A stretch of DNA of 64,000 nt from Faucicola osloensis_D (lineage in GTDB: Bacteria; Pseudomonadota; Gammaproteobacteria; Pseudomonadales; Moraxellaceae): the NCBI GenBank assembly GCA_020041925.1, contig CP083409.1; one strand, given 5' to 3'. The notes beneath the pieces were generated by a model, which had not been told where the DNA came from, made no database searches, and worked only from the letters and a program-made list of their open reading frames with translations. Positions 7,970 to 16,655 of this stretch are shown in pieces; positions within the stretch are counted from its first letter, which is position 1, and each line of letters starts with the position of its first letter. Both the position numbers and the translations under genes were made by a program.

Positions 7970-9307
7970 TTATGAATGCTTGACTTCCATTGTTTGCATC
8001 AGCGAATAATCATGGTATTGGTGAGTCATTAAGTGCGCTTTAACTTGGGCAATAAAGTCCATAATTACGACCACACTAATTAGTACTGAGGTACCACCTA
8101 AATGAAACGGAATACCAAACGCAGATTGCAATATCATCGGCATCAAACAAATAATTGTCATATAAATCGCACCAATAAAGGTTAAGCGATTTAATACATG
8201 ATCTAAATAACGTTGGGTTTGTAAACCTGGACGAATACCTGGAATATAAGCCCCACTTCGTTTCAAATTCTCTGATACTTCTTTTGGACTAAATACCAAC
8301 GCAGTATAAAAATAACAAAAGAAAATAATCAAGGCTGCAAAAATTACCAAATACAGTGGCTGACCCGGTGACAATACTAATGCCATATTCTGCAAGAAGC
8401 TTTGAAAAATATTTGGATTGGGTGATTGACCCACCCACTGTCCCAAACTCGCTGGGAATAATAATAATGAACTAGCAAAAATCGCTGGAATAACCCCTGC
8501 CATATTAATTTTTAATGGCAAATGCGATTGCTGCTGTGCATATATTTTTCTTTCTTGCGATTGCTTTTGGGCATAGTTGACGGGGATACGGCGCTGTGCG
8601 CGCTCAATAAACACAATCCCCGCCACCACCGCTAACGCCAATAAACTAAATATCAACAAGGCAATCATATTCATTTGACCTTGCTGGACAGAGTTAATTG
8701 ACTGTGTGACCACTTGTGGAAAAGTCGCTACGATACCCGCTAAAATTAGCATTGAAATACCGTTACCAATACCACGTTCAGTAATTTGTTCACCTAACCA
8801 CATCAAAAACATCGACCCTGCAACCAACGAGGTTACCGCAGGAATATAAAAACCAAGACCACTGGTCAATGTCAAATTCTGACTAATCAGACCTGTACAC
8901 ATACCAATTGATTGAACCAAAGCTAATGCAAGGGTTAATTGGCGTGTATACTTGTTGATTTGGCGTTGACCGGCTTGGCCTTCTTTTTTTAATGCATCCA
9001 ATGATGGTATAACCGCTGTCATCATCTGGACAATGATTGAAGCAGAAATATAGGGCATAATCCCGAGTGCCATGACTGACATCCGCTCTAATGCCCCACC
9101 AGAAAACATATTAAACAAACCTAAAATAGTATTTTCATTGGTTTGAAAAAATTTCGATAAGCTTTCTGGATCCATACCTGGAATAGGTACGTGTGAACCG
9201 AAACGATAGACGACTAAAGCACCCAACAAAAATAGTAAACGATTAAATAATTCATCGTACTTACGAATAAATGCTAGAGGATTCATCGATGTTGAATGCT
9301 TAGTCAT
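7970..9307 (-). CDS. secY: Preprotein translocase subunit SecY
   Basis: The 445-residue channel subunit of the SecYEG translocon in the inner membrane, with ten hydrophobic segments. The plug and first-loop region reads FRFGSHVPIPGMDP-like (YRFGSHVPIPGMDPESL), and the signature GIGNGISMLILAGI and the cytosolic loop FIERAQRRIPVNYAQ, which contacts SecA and the ribosome, are present. It starts six bases after rplO in the spc operon, the standard position. Confidence 0.98.
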   Translation of the reverse strand: MTKHSTSMNPLAFIRKYDELFNRLLFLLGALVVYRFGSHVPIPGMDPESLSKFFQTNENTILGLFNMFSGGALERMSVMALGIMPYISASIIVQMMTAVIPSLDALKKEGQAGQRQINKYTRQLTLALALVQSIGMCTGLISQNLTLTSGLGFYIPAVTSLVAGSMFLMWLGEQITERGIGNGISMLILAGIVATFPQVVTQSINSVQQGQMNMIALLIFSLLALAVVAGIVFIERAQRRIPVNYAQKQSQERKIYAQQQSHLPLKINMAGVIPAIFASSLLLFPASLGQWVGQSPNPNIFQSFLQNMALVLSPGQPLYLVIFAALIIFFCYFYTALVFSPKEVSENLKRSGAYIPGIRPGLQTQRYLDHVLNRLTFIGAIYMTIICLMPMILQSAFGIPFHLGGTSVLISVVVIMDFIAQVKAHLMTHQYHDYSLMQTMEVKHS

Positions 9308-9313
9308 GTAGGA

Positions 9314-9754
9314 TTACTCCTCAACAGTACCACCAGCTGCTTCAATAGCCGCTTTAGCACCTTTAGTCACTTTAACACCTTTAAAAGTATATGCTTTGGT
9401 TACGTCACCTGAAAGGATGATACGAACACGTTGCATATCGTGGCGAATGATATTCGCTGCTTTTAAAGACTCAACGCTTACCACGTCACCATCAACTTGG
9501 TTTAATTCTGATAAACGCACTTCTGCCGTTACCATTGCAAGTTTACTGGTGAAACCAAATTTTGGCAAACGACGGTATAAAGGCATTTGACCGCCTTCAA
9601 AACCTGAGCGAATACCAGAACCTGTACGTGAGGTTTGACCTTTGACACCACGACCACCGGTTTTACCGATACCAGAACCGATACCACGACCACGGCGAAG
9701 TTTATTTTTTCTTGAACCTTCAGCTGGGCTCAATTCATTTAAACGTAGACCCAT
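9314..9754 (-). CDS. rplO: 50S ribosomal protein L15
   Basis: A 146-residue protein. The basic Gly-rich N-terminal extension (RRGRGIGSGIGKTGGRGVKG, about residues 20-40) threads into 23S rRNA, and the C-terminal beta domain has VKVTKGAKAAIEAAGG. Its ATG overlaps the rpmD stop by one base, suggesting coupled translation. Confidence 0.98.
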   Translation of the reverse strand: MGLRLNELSPAEGSRKNKLRRGRGIGSGIGKTGGRGVKGQTSRTGSGIRSGFEGGQMPLYRRLPKFGFTSKLAMVTAEVRLSELNQVDGDVVSVESLKAANIIRHDMQRVRIILSGDVTKAYTFKGVKVTKGAKAAIEAAGGTVEE

Positions 9755-9933
9755 TATACTTCCTCCACTTTAACTAAGTAGTTAACGCGGTTTACCATAC
9801 CACGGGTCGAAGGGGTATCTTCAACTTCGACAGTATGTCCAATACGACGTAACCCTAAACCTTTCAAACAAGCTTTATGGCTTGCTAGGCGATGGGCACT
9901 CGATTTTACTTGAGTAACTTTCATTTTTTTCAT
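9754..9933 (-). CDS. rpmD: 50S ribosomal protein L30
   Basis: A 59-residue protein. Translation begins MKKMKVTQVKSSAHRLASHK and ends RGMVNRVNYLVKVEEV, the short bacterial L30 fold with the TRGMVN motif. A second in-frame ATG at codon 4 is also a possible start. It lies between rpsE and rplO, sharing one base with the latter. Confidence 0.96.
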   Translation of the reverse strand: MKKMKVTQVKSSAHRLASHKACLKGLGLRRIGHTVEVEDTPSTRGMVNRVNYLVKVEEV

Positions 9934-9949
9934 GTTAGCTCACCTTAGC

Positions 9950-10447
9950 TTAGCCCAAGATTTCTTCAACTGATTTGCCACGTTTTGCCGCAACTTTTTC
10001 AGGAGAAGACATTTCTTTTAACCCGTTGAAAGTTGCACGTACAACGTTAGCAGCATTGGTTGAACCATAGCATTTTGCTAATACGTTTTCTACGCCTGCA
10101 ACCTCTAATACTGCACGCATTGCACCACCGGCGATAACACCGGTACCTTCAGAGGCTGGTTGCATATACACGCGGCTTGCACCGTGGCTAGCAGTAATAG
10201 GATGTTGAAGGGTCGTACCCGCTAAATCAACGGTAATCATATTACGTTTGGCAGCTTCTAGTGCTTTTTGAATCGCTGCAGGCACTTCACGTGCTTTACC
10301 ACGACCAAAACCAACGCGACCATTACCATCGCCTACCACTGTGAGTGCGGTGAAAGAAAAGATACGACCACCTTTTACAACTTTAGATACACGGCCAACT
10401 GTGACTAAGCGCTCTACTAAACCGTCTGTTTGTTCAACTTTTGCCAT
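9950..10447 (-). CDS. rpsE: 30S ribosomal protein S5
   Basis: A 165-residue small-subunit protein important for decoding fidelity. The N-terminal double-stranded-RNA-binding-like domain has RLVTVGRVSKVVKGGRIFSFTALTVVGDGNGRVGFGRGKA, in two overlapping conserved blocks, and the C-terminal domain has AGGAMRAVLEVAGVENVLAK. It is two bases downstream of rplR. Confidence 0.98.
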   Translation of the reverse strand: MAKVEQTDGLVERLVTVGRVSKVVKGGRIFSFTALTVVGDGNGRVGFGRGKAREVPAAIQKALEAAKRNMITVDLAGTTLQHPITASHGASRVYMQPASEGTGVIAGGAMRAVLEVAGVENVLAKCYGSTNAANVVRATFNGLKEMSSPEKVAAKRGKSVEEILG

Positions 10448-10449
10448 GA

Positions 10450-10800
10450 TTAGAACTCCAATCCATTTTCACGAGCGGCTTCAGCTAATGCTTTAACACG
10501 CCCATGATATTTAAAACCGCTACGATCAAACGCAACTTTAGTAATACCGGCAGCTTTAGCGCGTTCTGCAATTAATTTACCAACGGCAGTTGCAGCTTCG
10601 ATGTTGCTAGTTTGACCAGCACGTAAAGTAGTATCTAACGTTGAAGCTTGGGCTAACACTTCACCACCTGTTGGTGAGATAACTTGTGCATAGATGTGGG
10701 TGTTAGTACGATTAACAGATAGACGATTTACGCCTAAACCACGGATATGTGCACGGGTTTTTTTCGCTCTGCGAAGGCGAGCAGCTTTTTTATCAAACAT
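10450..10800 (-). CDS. rplR: 50S ribosomal protein L18
   Basis: A 116-residue 5S rRNA-binding protein. A basic N-terminus (RLRRAKKTRAHIRG) precedes the conserved domain with RLSVNRTNTHIYAQVI and the typical C-terminal KVAFDRSGFKYHGRVKALAE. It is in the normal spc-operon place between rplF and rpsE. Confidence 0.98.
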   Translation of the reverse strand: MFDKKAARLRRAKKTRAHIRGLGVNRLSVNRTNTHIYAQVISPTGGEVLAQASTLDTTLRAGQTSNIEAATAVGKLIAERAKAAGITKVAFDRSGFKYHGRVKALAEAARENGLEF

Positions 10801-10811
10801 GTCATTTCACC

Positions 10812-11345
10812 TTATTTTTTCTTAGCTTCTTTACGAGCGACATACTCATCGCTATAACGAACGCCTTTGCCTTTGTAAGGCTCAGGTGGGCGATAGCCAC
10901 GAATGTTTGCTGCTGCTTGACCTAGCTTTTGTTTGTCGCTAGATTTTAACACGATTTCAGTCGCAGTTGGGGTTTCAGCAGTAACACCTTCAGGTAATAC
11001 ATATTCGATTGGGTGTGAGTAACCTAAGTTTAGGTTAACTTTATTGCCAGCAACAGCGGCTTTATAACCAACACCAATCAATTGTAGACGACGTTCGAAG
11101 CCTTCAGTAACACCTTTAACCATGTTGCTTAATAATGCACGAACTGTACCAGTGTGCATCCAACCGTCTTTGGTGTCAGATTTTGGTGAAAGAATAATTT
11201 GATTATCTTCCTGTTTTAGCTCGACCAAATCATGCAGGCGTAAAGTTAGCGTACCTTTGCTACCTTTAACTTCAACCTGCTGACCGTTCAAAGTAACACT
11301 TGTACCATTTGGTAGTGCTACAGGGGCTTTAGCCACACGAGACAT
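10812..11345 (-). CDS. rplF: 50S ribosomal protein L6
   Basis: A 177-residue protein at the base of the L7/L12 stalk. The chosen start gives MSRVAKAPVALPNG; a longer frame from 11387 adds a hydrophobic stretch absent from L6 and is rejected. The two L6 repeats and the C-terminal GYRPPEPYKGKGVRYSDEYV signature are complete. Confidence 0.97.
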   Translation of the reverse strand: MSRVAKAPVALPNGTSVTLNGQQVEVKGSKGTLTLRLHDLVELKQEDNQIILSPKSDTKDGWMHTGTVRALLSNMVKGVTEGFERRLQLIGVGYKAAVAGNKVNLNLGYSHPIEYVLPEGVTAETPTATEIVLKSSDKQKLGQAAANIRGYRPPEPYKGKGVRYSDEYVARKEAKKK

Positions 11346-11418
11346 ACGGGTAATTCCTATAAAAATGATAAAAAAACGAACAGGCACAACAAACTATGCC
11401 TGTCCCTCTCAATGTTAA

Positions 11419-11817
11419 TTAAGCTACGAACGCAATAACTTCGCCGCCTAATCCAGCTGCACGAGCTTCACGGTCGCTCATGATGCCTTTATTAGTAGAG
11501 ATGATTGCTACACCTAGACCTTTTTGGACGCTTGGTAGTGCATCTTTACCACGGTATTGACGTAAACCTGGACGACTATAACGTTTAATCGTCTCAATAA
11601 CTGGTTTACCTTCAAAATATTTTAACTCGATGGTTAATTCAGCTTTACCTGTACCAACTTCTTGAGTTTCTGCGGTTGCAACATAACCTTCTTTCACTAG
11701 TAAATCAGCAATTGATTTACGTAGTTTTGAGCTTGGCATAGTCACAGACGCTTTTTGAGCCATTTGTGCATTACGGATACGAGTCAACATATCAGCAACG
11801 GTATCTTGCATACTCAT
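11419..11817 (-). CDS. rpsH: 30S ribosomal protein S8
   Basis: A 132-residue primary 16S rRNA-binding protein starting MSMQDTVADMLTRIRNAQ, with the C-terminal ISTNKGIMSDREARAAGLGG signature. A GGGGA seven bases upstream supports the first ATG. In E. coli S8 also represses the spc operon by binding near rplE; I did not identify that site here. Confidence 0.98.
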   Translation of the reverse strand: MSMQDTVADMLTRIRNAQMAQKASVTMPSSKLRKSIADLLVKEGYVATAETQEVGTGKAELTIELKYFEGKPVIETIKRYSRPGLRQYRGKDALPSVQKGLGVAIISTNKGIMSDREARAAGLGGEVIAFVA

Positions 11818-11828
11818 ATTGTTTCCCC

Positions 11829-12134
11829 TTACCAGCTTGCTTTATGAACGCCAGGTACATCACCTTGCATTACTTTTTCACGAATCATGTTACGTGAAAG
11901 ACCAAATTTACGGAAATAACCGTGTGGACGACCTGTCAATGCACAACGATTACGCAAACGTACGGGTGAAGCATCACGTGGCAGTGCTTGTAATGTAAGC
12001 ATTGCGTCCATACGCTCTTCGTCAGTTGCATTGATGTCGCTGATAATTGCCTTAAGCTTTGCACGCTTCTCAGCATATTTAGCAACAGTCGCTTCGCGTT
12101 TAAATTCGCGATTAATCATACTTTTCTTTGCCAT
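11829..12134 (-). CDS. rpsN: 30S ribosomal protein S14 (zinc-independent form)
   Basis: A 101-residue protein with the long N-terminal part of the cysteine-poor (C-minus) S14 class. The conserved RLRNRCALTGRPHGYFRKFG and LSRNMIREKVMQGDVPGVHKASW end are complete. It lies between rplE and rpsH. Confidence 0.98.
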   Translation of the reverse strand: MAKKSMINREFKREATVAKYAEKRAKLKAIISDINATDEERMDAMLTLQALPRDASPVRLRNRCALTGRPHGYFRKFGLSRNMIREKVMQGDVPGVHKASW

Positions 12135-12152
12135 ATTGCCTTATCCTTGCTG

Positions 12153-12692
12153 TTAGCCCTTGAATGGGAAGCCGAATGCTTTAAGCAATGCACGACCTTG
12201 ATCATCAGTTTTTGCGGTGGTCGTAATGGTAATATCTAAACCACGAATACGGTCGATTTTGTCAAAGTCAACTTCAGGGAAAACGATTTGCTCTTTGATA
12301 CCTAATGAATAGTTACCACGGCCATCAAATGCTTTATCTGTAAAACCGCGGAAGTCACGGATACGTGGAATAGCGATTGAGATTAAACGATCTAAAAATT
12401 CGTACATCTGGTCGCCACGTAACGTTACTTTACAGCCGATTGGCCATTCTTCACGGATTTTAAAGCCTGCAACTGATTTGCGAGCTTTGGTTACTACAGG
12501 TTTTTGACCGGCAATTGCCGTCATATCCGCTAATGCACCCTCAAGAACTTTTTTGTCTTGAGCCGCATCACCCACACCCATGTTTAGGGTGATTTTGGTG
12601 ATTTTAGGGATTTCCATAACGTTGGCTAAACCAAGCTCTTGCTGAATTTTTTGCTTAAGCTGTTCGTTATATTGTGTTTTAAGTCTTGCCAT
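12153..12692 (-). CDS. rplE: 50S ribosomal protein L5
   Basis: A 179-residue 5S rRNA-binding protein. The start at 12692 gives MARLKTQYNEQLKQ; the longer frame from 12773 reads into rplX and is rejected. Conserved blocks are KITLNMGVGDAAQDKK, PVVTKARKSVAGFKIREEWPIG and the FPEVDFDKIDRIRGLDITI segment near the end. Confidence 0.97.
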   Translation of the reverse strand: MARLKTQYNEQLKQKIQQELGLANVMEIPKITKITLNMGVGDAAQDKKVLEGALADMTAIAGQKPVVTKARKSVAGFKIREEWPIGCKVTLRGDQMYEFLDRLISIAIPRIRDFRGFTDKAFDGRGNYSLGIKEQIVFPEVDFDKIDRIRGLDITITTTAKTDDQGRALLKAFGFPFKG

Positions 12693-12711
12693 TACTGATA
12701 CCCTTAGATGG

Positions 12712-13029
12712 TTATGCAGTCGCCACAACTTCACCAGATGAACGATAAACGCGTTGTTTTTTGCCTTCGCCATTCAATTGGTAAGAAATACGATCTGCCT
12801 TTTGGGTTGCTGCATTATAAATTGCAACATTTGAAATGTGTAAAAATGCTTCTTTCTCGATAATACCACCTTCAACGCCAGTCTGTTGGTTTGGCTTTTG
12901 GTGTTTTTTAACGATGTTGATGCCTTCAACTTTTACACGGTCTTCTTTTACTGCTAGTACTGTACCTTGCTTGCCTTTATCTTTGCCAGCAATTACAATC
13001 ACTTGGTCGCCTTTACGTAATTTTGCCAT
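12712..13029 (-). CDS. rplX: 50S ribosomal protein L24
   Basis: A 105-residue assembly-initiator protein. A KOW motif (KGDQVIVIAGKDKGKQGTVL) starts the protein, followed by GINIVKKHQKPNQQTGVEGG. It is seven bases after rplN. Confidence 0.98.
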   Translation of the reverse strand: MAKLRKGDQVIVIAGKDKGKQGTVLAVKEDRVKVEGINIVKKHQKPNQQTGVEGGIIEKEAFLHISNVAIYNAATQKADRISYQLNGEGKKQRVYRSSGEVVATA

Positions 13030-13036
13030 GTTTTCC

Positions 13037-13405
13037 TCACAATACTTCTGGGGCTAATGAAACAATTTTCATAAATTGTTCGCCACGTAGTTCGCGGGTT
13101 ACTGGTCCAAAAATACGTGTTGCAATTGGTGCTTTATTGTTGTTCAACAACACAGCTGCATTATCATCAAAACGTAGTACTGAACCGTCAGGACGACGTA
13201 CACCAAACTTCGTGCGTACGACTACCGCGTTCATTACATCACCTTTCTTGACACGACCGCGTGGAATTGCTTCTTTCACAGTCACTTTAATGATGTCGCC
13301 TACTGATGCATAACGACGATGTGAGCCACCTAGCACTTTAATGCACATAACTCGTTTTGCACCACTGTTGTCTGCAACTTCCAGCATTGTTTCAGTCTGA
13401 ATCAT
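13037..13405 (-). CDS. rplN: 50S ribosomal protein L14
   Basis: A 122-residue protein beginning MIQTETMLEVADNSGAKRVM, with the family signature and the ending EQFMKIVSLAPEVL. The start at 13405 matches all L14 proteins; an in-frame upstream start at 13444 lies inside the leader hairpin and is rejected. It is the first gene of the spc operon. Confidence 0.98.
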   Translation of the reverse strand: MIQTETMLEVADNSGAKRVMCIKVLGGSHRRYASVGDIIKVTVKEAIPRGRVKKGDVMNAVVVRTKFGVRRPDGSVLRFDDNAAVLLNNNKAPIATRIFGPVTRELRGEQFMKIVSLAPEVL

Positions 13406-13422
13406 CGCGTTACTCCATAAAT

Positions 13423-13443
13423 TGGCAAAACAAGTCTTTGCCA
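13423..13443 (-). promoter_or_regulatory. Leader hairpin before rplN
   Basis: Perfect seven-base arms TGGCAAA (RNA 5' side, 13443-13437) and TTTGCCA (13429-13423) with a seven-base loop lie in the short leader between the proposed spc promoter and rplN. There is no U-run, so it is not an intrinsic terminator. It may be a regulatory or stabilising element; that is inferred. Confidence 0.5.
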
Positions 13444-13468
13444 CAATAAGCCATTTTTAAGGTGGCGT

Positions 13469-13497
13469 ATTGTAGCAGTTACTGACTTGCTTTGCAA
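13469..13497 (-). promoter_or_regulatory. Predicted promoter of the spc operon
   Basis: On the minus strand TTGCAA (13492-13497), a 17-base spacer and TACAAT (13469-13474) lie in the 116-base gap between rpsQ and rplN, the widest gap inside the S10-spc block. This agrees with separate S10 and spc transcription units as in E. coli. Confidence 0.65.
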
Positions 13498-13521
13498 TTA
13501 TAACTATCTATTTAAGTTAAA

Positions 13522-13806
13522 TTAAATATTAACTGCTTTTTCTACGACGTCTACTAACACCCAAGATTTGGTTTTTGATAGTGGACGTGTTGATTTGATA
13601 CGAACTGTATCACCAACGCCACACTCATTATTTTCGTCATGAGCATGTAGTTTGGTCGAACGGCGAATCATTTTGCCATATTTGGCATGACGAATACGAC
13701 GCTCAACAAGTACAGTAATGGTTTTATCCATTTTGTCACTGACAACTTTACCAGTGACTGTACTTTGTTCAGTAGCGTTAGCTTGGTTGGTATTTTGCTC
13801 ACTCAT
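13522..13806 (-). CDS. rpsQ: 30S ribosomal protein S17
   Basis: A 94-residue OB-fold protein that binds 16S rRNA. VTGKVVSDKMDKTITVLVER and the HDENNECGVGDTVRI block are typical. About ten extra residues rich in Asn, Gln and Thr precede the conserved core compared with the E. coli protein. It is the last gene of the S10 operon, two bases after rpmC. Confidence 0.98.
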   Translation of the reverse strand: MSEQNTNQANATEQSTVTGKVVSDKMDKTITVLVERRIRHAKYGKMIRRSTKLHAHDENNECGVGDTVRIKSTRPLSKTKSWVLVDVVEKAVNI

Positions 13807-13808
13807 GA

Positions 13809-14015
13809 TTAAGCCCCTTGGTTTTCGGTGTTCTGTTTTTCAGAGATAAGAGTCTTGATTTGAGCAATCGTACGACGATTTGCTTTAATCTCATGGGTGT
13901 TGCCTAACTGACCAGTGGCTTTTGCCATACGAAGACGAAATGTTTCTAATTGCTTTTCGTCTAGTAATTGGGTCAGCTCTTCGACTGATTTGTCTTTAAG
14001 TTCACTGATCTTCAT
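13809..14015 (-). CDS. rpmC: 50S ribosomal protein L29
   Basis: A 68-residue helical-hairpin protein: MKISELKDKSVEELTQLLDE followed by FRLRMAKATGQLGNTHEIK. It shares one base with the end of rplP, indicating coupled translation. L29 sits at the polypeptide exit and helps dock trigger factor and SRP. Confidence 0.98.
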   Translation of the reverse strand: MKISELKDKSVEELTQLLDEKQLETFRLRMAKATGQLGNTHEIKANRRTIAQIKTLISEKQNTENQGA

Positions 14016-14428
14016 TACATTATCGTCCGTTTAACAATGGTGGTTTTGAAAGGCAACTTGGCAGCTGCAAGCGTGAACGCTTCAGTTGCTAGCTCGTCAG
14101 AAACCCCTTCGATTTCATAAAGCATTTTGCCTGGTTTGATTTCGCATACCCAGTATTCTACTGGACCTTTACCTTTACCCATACGAACTTCTAGTGGTTT
14201 TTCGGTAATTGGTTTGTCTGGGAATACACGAATCCAAATTTTACCACCGCGCTTGATACGACGTGAAATCGTACGACGAGCAGCTTCGATTTGACGTGCA
14301 GTCATACGACCACGTTCTACTGATTTAAGTCCGATTGTACCAAAAGATACGCTACTACCACGGTGAGCTAACCCCGTATTACGTCCTTTTTGTACTTTAC
14401 GAAACTTGGTACGTTTTGGTTGTAACAT
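14015..14428 (-). CDS. rplP: 50S ribosomal protein L16
   Basis: A 137-residue protein that helps form the A-site side of the peptidyl-transferase centre. MLQPKRTKFRKVQKGRNTG and the GKGKGPVEYWVCEIKPGKML region are hallmark L16 sequences. It is five bases after rpsC and overlaps rpmC by one base. Confidence 0.98.
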   Translation of the reverse strand: MLQPKRTKFRKVQKGRNTGLAHRGSSVSFGTIGLKSVERGRMTARQIEAARRTISRRIKRGGKIWIRVFPDKPITEKPLEVRMGKGKGPVEYWVCEIKPGKMLYEIEGVSDELATEAFTLAAAKLPFKTTIVKRTIM

Positions 14429-14433
14429 ATCGA

Positions 14434-15186
14434 TTAACCTCTGTCTTTAGCTGGGCGCTCACTACGTGGGCGGTCGCTACGATCATTACGAGCACGACGT
14501 TTTTGAGGTGCACGTGCTTGCTTTTCTTCTTTGACTGGATTATATACACGGTTCATGCCGTCAAGCACTTCACCACGGAAAATCCAAACTTTTACACCGA
14601 TAGTACCGTAAGTGGTTTCTGCGCGTACATTTGAGTAGTCAATGTCAGCACGTAATGTATGCAAAGGTACACGACCTTCACGATACCACTCTGAGCGAGC
14701 AATCTCAGCACCGCCAAGACGACCTGATAGCTCAACTTTGATACCTTGTGCGCCAGCTTTCATACTGTTTTGAACAGCACGTTTCATAGCACGGCGGAAC
14801 ATGACACGACGTTCAAGTTGTGAAGCAATACCGTCAGCTACTAGACGTGCGTCTAGGTCTGGTTGGGTGATTTCTTCAATGCTAACTTGTGCTGGTACGC
14901 CCATTAATTTGGTAAGTTCTTTTTGTAGGCTTTCAATATCTTCGCCTTTTTTACCAATAATGATACCAGGACGTGCCGTGGCGATAGTGATTTTAGCTGC
15001 GCCTGTAGGACGTTCGATGCTAATACCGCTGATCATCGCTGCTTTAAGCTTTTTCTCTAAATATTTACGAACTTGTAGGTCGTTGATTAAGTATTCAGAG
15101 TATTTTTTTGGATCTGCATACCAGTTAGCGTTTGATTTACGGATTACGCCAAGACGGATGCCGATTGGATGAACTTTCTGTCCCAT
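14434..15186 (-). CDS. rpsC: 30S ribosomal protein S3
   Basis: A 250-residue protein at the mRNA entry site. MGQKVHPIGIRLGVIRKSNA begins it; a KH domain (ARPGIIIGKKGEDIESL, about residues 60-80) and the S3 C-terminal domain with GRLGGAEIARSEWYREGRVP follow. The last 35 or so residues are a basic, Arg/Pro-rich extension (RAPQKRRARNDRSDRPR), longer than in E. coli and probably disordered. Confidence 0.98.
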   Translation of the reverse strand: MGQKVHPIGIRLGVIRKSNANWYADPKKYSEYLINDLQVRKYLEKKLKAAMISGISIERPTGAAKITIATARPGIIIGKKGEDIESLQKELTKLMGVPAQVSIEEITQPDLDARLVADGIASQLERRVMFRRAMKRAVQNSMKAGAQGIKVELSGRLGGAEIARSEWYREGRVPLHTLRADIDYSNVRAETTYGTIGVKVWIFRGEVLDGMNRVYNPVKEEKQARAPQKRRARNDRSDRPRSERPAKDRG

Positions 15187-15187
15187 A

Positions 15188-15517
15188 TTATGCTCCTACC
15201 TTAACTGTGATGTGGCAAGTACGTTTGCTAATACGGTCAGCACGACCTTTGGCACGTGGTAAAACACGTTTTAACGTAATACCTTCATCCACATAAATGG
15301 TAGAAACACGCAATGTATCGATGTCTAAACCATTGTTATGCTCAGCGTTAGCAATCGCAGATTCTAAGCATTTTTTAACCAATTTAGCGGCTTTTTTGTT
15401 GCTAAAGGTTAAGATATCTAATGCACGCTCGATTGATTTGCCGCGAACTTCGTCAGCAACTAAGCGTACTTTTTGTGCCGAAATGGCGGCACCGCGTAAT
15501 TTTGCAGTTACTTCCAT
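15188..15517 (-). CDS. rplV: 50S ribosomal protein L22
   Basis: A 109-residue protein lining the exit tunnel. The start at 15517 gives MEVTAKLRGAAISAQKVRLV; upstream in-frame codons read through rpsS and are rejected. The beta-hairpin region ends KRVLPRAKGRADRISKRTCH, the expected L22 signature. One base separates it from rpsC. Confidence 0.97.
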   Translation of the reverse strand: MEVTAKLRGAAISAQKVRLVADEVRGKSIERALDILTFSNKKAAKLVKKCLESAIANAEHNNGLDIDTLRVSTIYVDEGITLKRVLPRAKGRADRISKRTCHITVKVGA

Positions 15518-15527
15518 GATGAGCACC

Positions 15528-15803
15528 TTATTTCTTAGATTTCTTGTCAACGCCATGACCACGATATGTACGGGTTGGGGCGAATTCACCAAGTTTATGA
15601 CCAACCATTTGCTCGTTTACGATAACAGGTACATGTGTACGACCGTTATGAACAGAAATAGTTAAGCCGACCATTTGTGGCAAAATCATTGAGCGACGTG
15701 ACCAAGTTTTGATTGGTTTGCGTGAGTTAGTTTCTAACGCATTCTCAACTTTGGCAAACAAGTGCGCATCGATGAATGGACCTTTTTTCAATGAACGAGG
15801 CAT
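15528..15803 (-). CDS. rpsS: 30S ribosomal protein S19
   Basis: A 91-residue head protein: MPRSLKKGPFIDAHLFAKVE at the start and HKLGEFAPTRTYRGHG near the end. It is ten bases before rplV in the S10 operon. Confidence 0.98.
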   Translation of the reverse strand: MPRSLKKGPFIDAHLFAKVENALETNSRKPIKTWSRRSMILPQMVGLTISVHNGRTHVPVIVNEQMVGHKLGEFAPTRTYRGHGVDKKSKK

Positions 15804-15814
15804 GAAATTATTCC

Positions 15815-16645
15815 TTATTTCTTATTGACGCGACGACGGCGGATAATCATGTGGTCAGTACGTTTGTTAGAACGTGTTTTAAGGCCTTTAGCCTTTTGAC
15901 CCCATGGGCTGGTTGGGTGTTTACCGAAGTTACGACCTTCACCACCACCGTGTGGATGGTCAACTGGGTTCATTGCAGTACCACGAACGGTAGGACGAAC
16001 GCCACGCCAGCGGTTTGCACCTGCTTTACCCAATGATTTAAGGTTATTTTCAGTGTTTGATACTTCACCGATAACCGCACGACAATTTACGTGGATACGA
16101 CGAGTTTCGCCTGAACGTAAACGAACGATTGCATAGATACCATCACGACCCAATAATTGAACCGCAGCACCTGCTGAACGAGCGATCTGTGCACCTTTAC
16201 CGATTTTAAGTTCGATATTGTGAATCACTGTACCTACTGGAATGCTACGCAGTGGTAAGCAGTTACCTGGGCGAATTGGTGCAGTTTCACCAGAAATAAC
16301 GGTATCGCCTTGTTGCAATTTTTTTGGTGCGATGATGTAACGACGCTCACCGTCTGCATATTTAAGTAGTGCGATGTGGGCAGTACGGTTTGGATCGTAC
16401 TCAATACGCTCTACAACAGCAGGGATGTTGTCTTTGTTACGTTTGAAGTCAACAACACGGTAATGCTGTTTATGACCACCACCGATATGACGGGTAGTGA
16501 TGCGACCGTTGTTGTTACGACCACCAGTTTTGCCTTTTGACTCTACTAATGCTGCATAAGGACGACCTTTATGAAGGTGTGGATGCACCACTTTCTCGAC
16601 AAATCGGCGACCTGGTGATGTCGGTTTGGCTTTTACGATAGGCAT
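15815..16645 (-). CDS. rplB: 50S ribosomal protein L2
   Basis: A 276-residue protein needed for peptidyl-transferase function and subunit association. It begins MPIVKAKPTSPGRRFVEKV, has the GGRNNNGRITTRHIGGGHKQ block and the C-terminal RGTAMNPVDHPHGGGEGR loop, which contains the conserved catalytic-region histidine. Standard position after rplW. Confidence 0.98.
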   Translation of the reverse strand: MPIVKAKPTSPGRRFVEKVVHPHLHKGRPYAALVESKGKTGGRNNNGRITTRHIGGGHKQHYRVVDFKRNKDNIPAVVERIEYDPNRTAHIALLKYADGERRYIIAPKKLQQGDTVISGETAPIRPGNCLPLRSIPVGTVIHNIELKIGKGAQIARSAGAAVQLLGRDGIYAIVRLRSGETRRIHVNCRAVIGEVSNTENNLKSLGKAGANRWRGVRPTVRGTAMNPVDHPHGGGEGRNFGKHPTSPWGQKAKGLKTRSNKRTDHMIIRRRRVNKK

Positions 16646-16655
16646 TGTGTAATCC

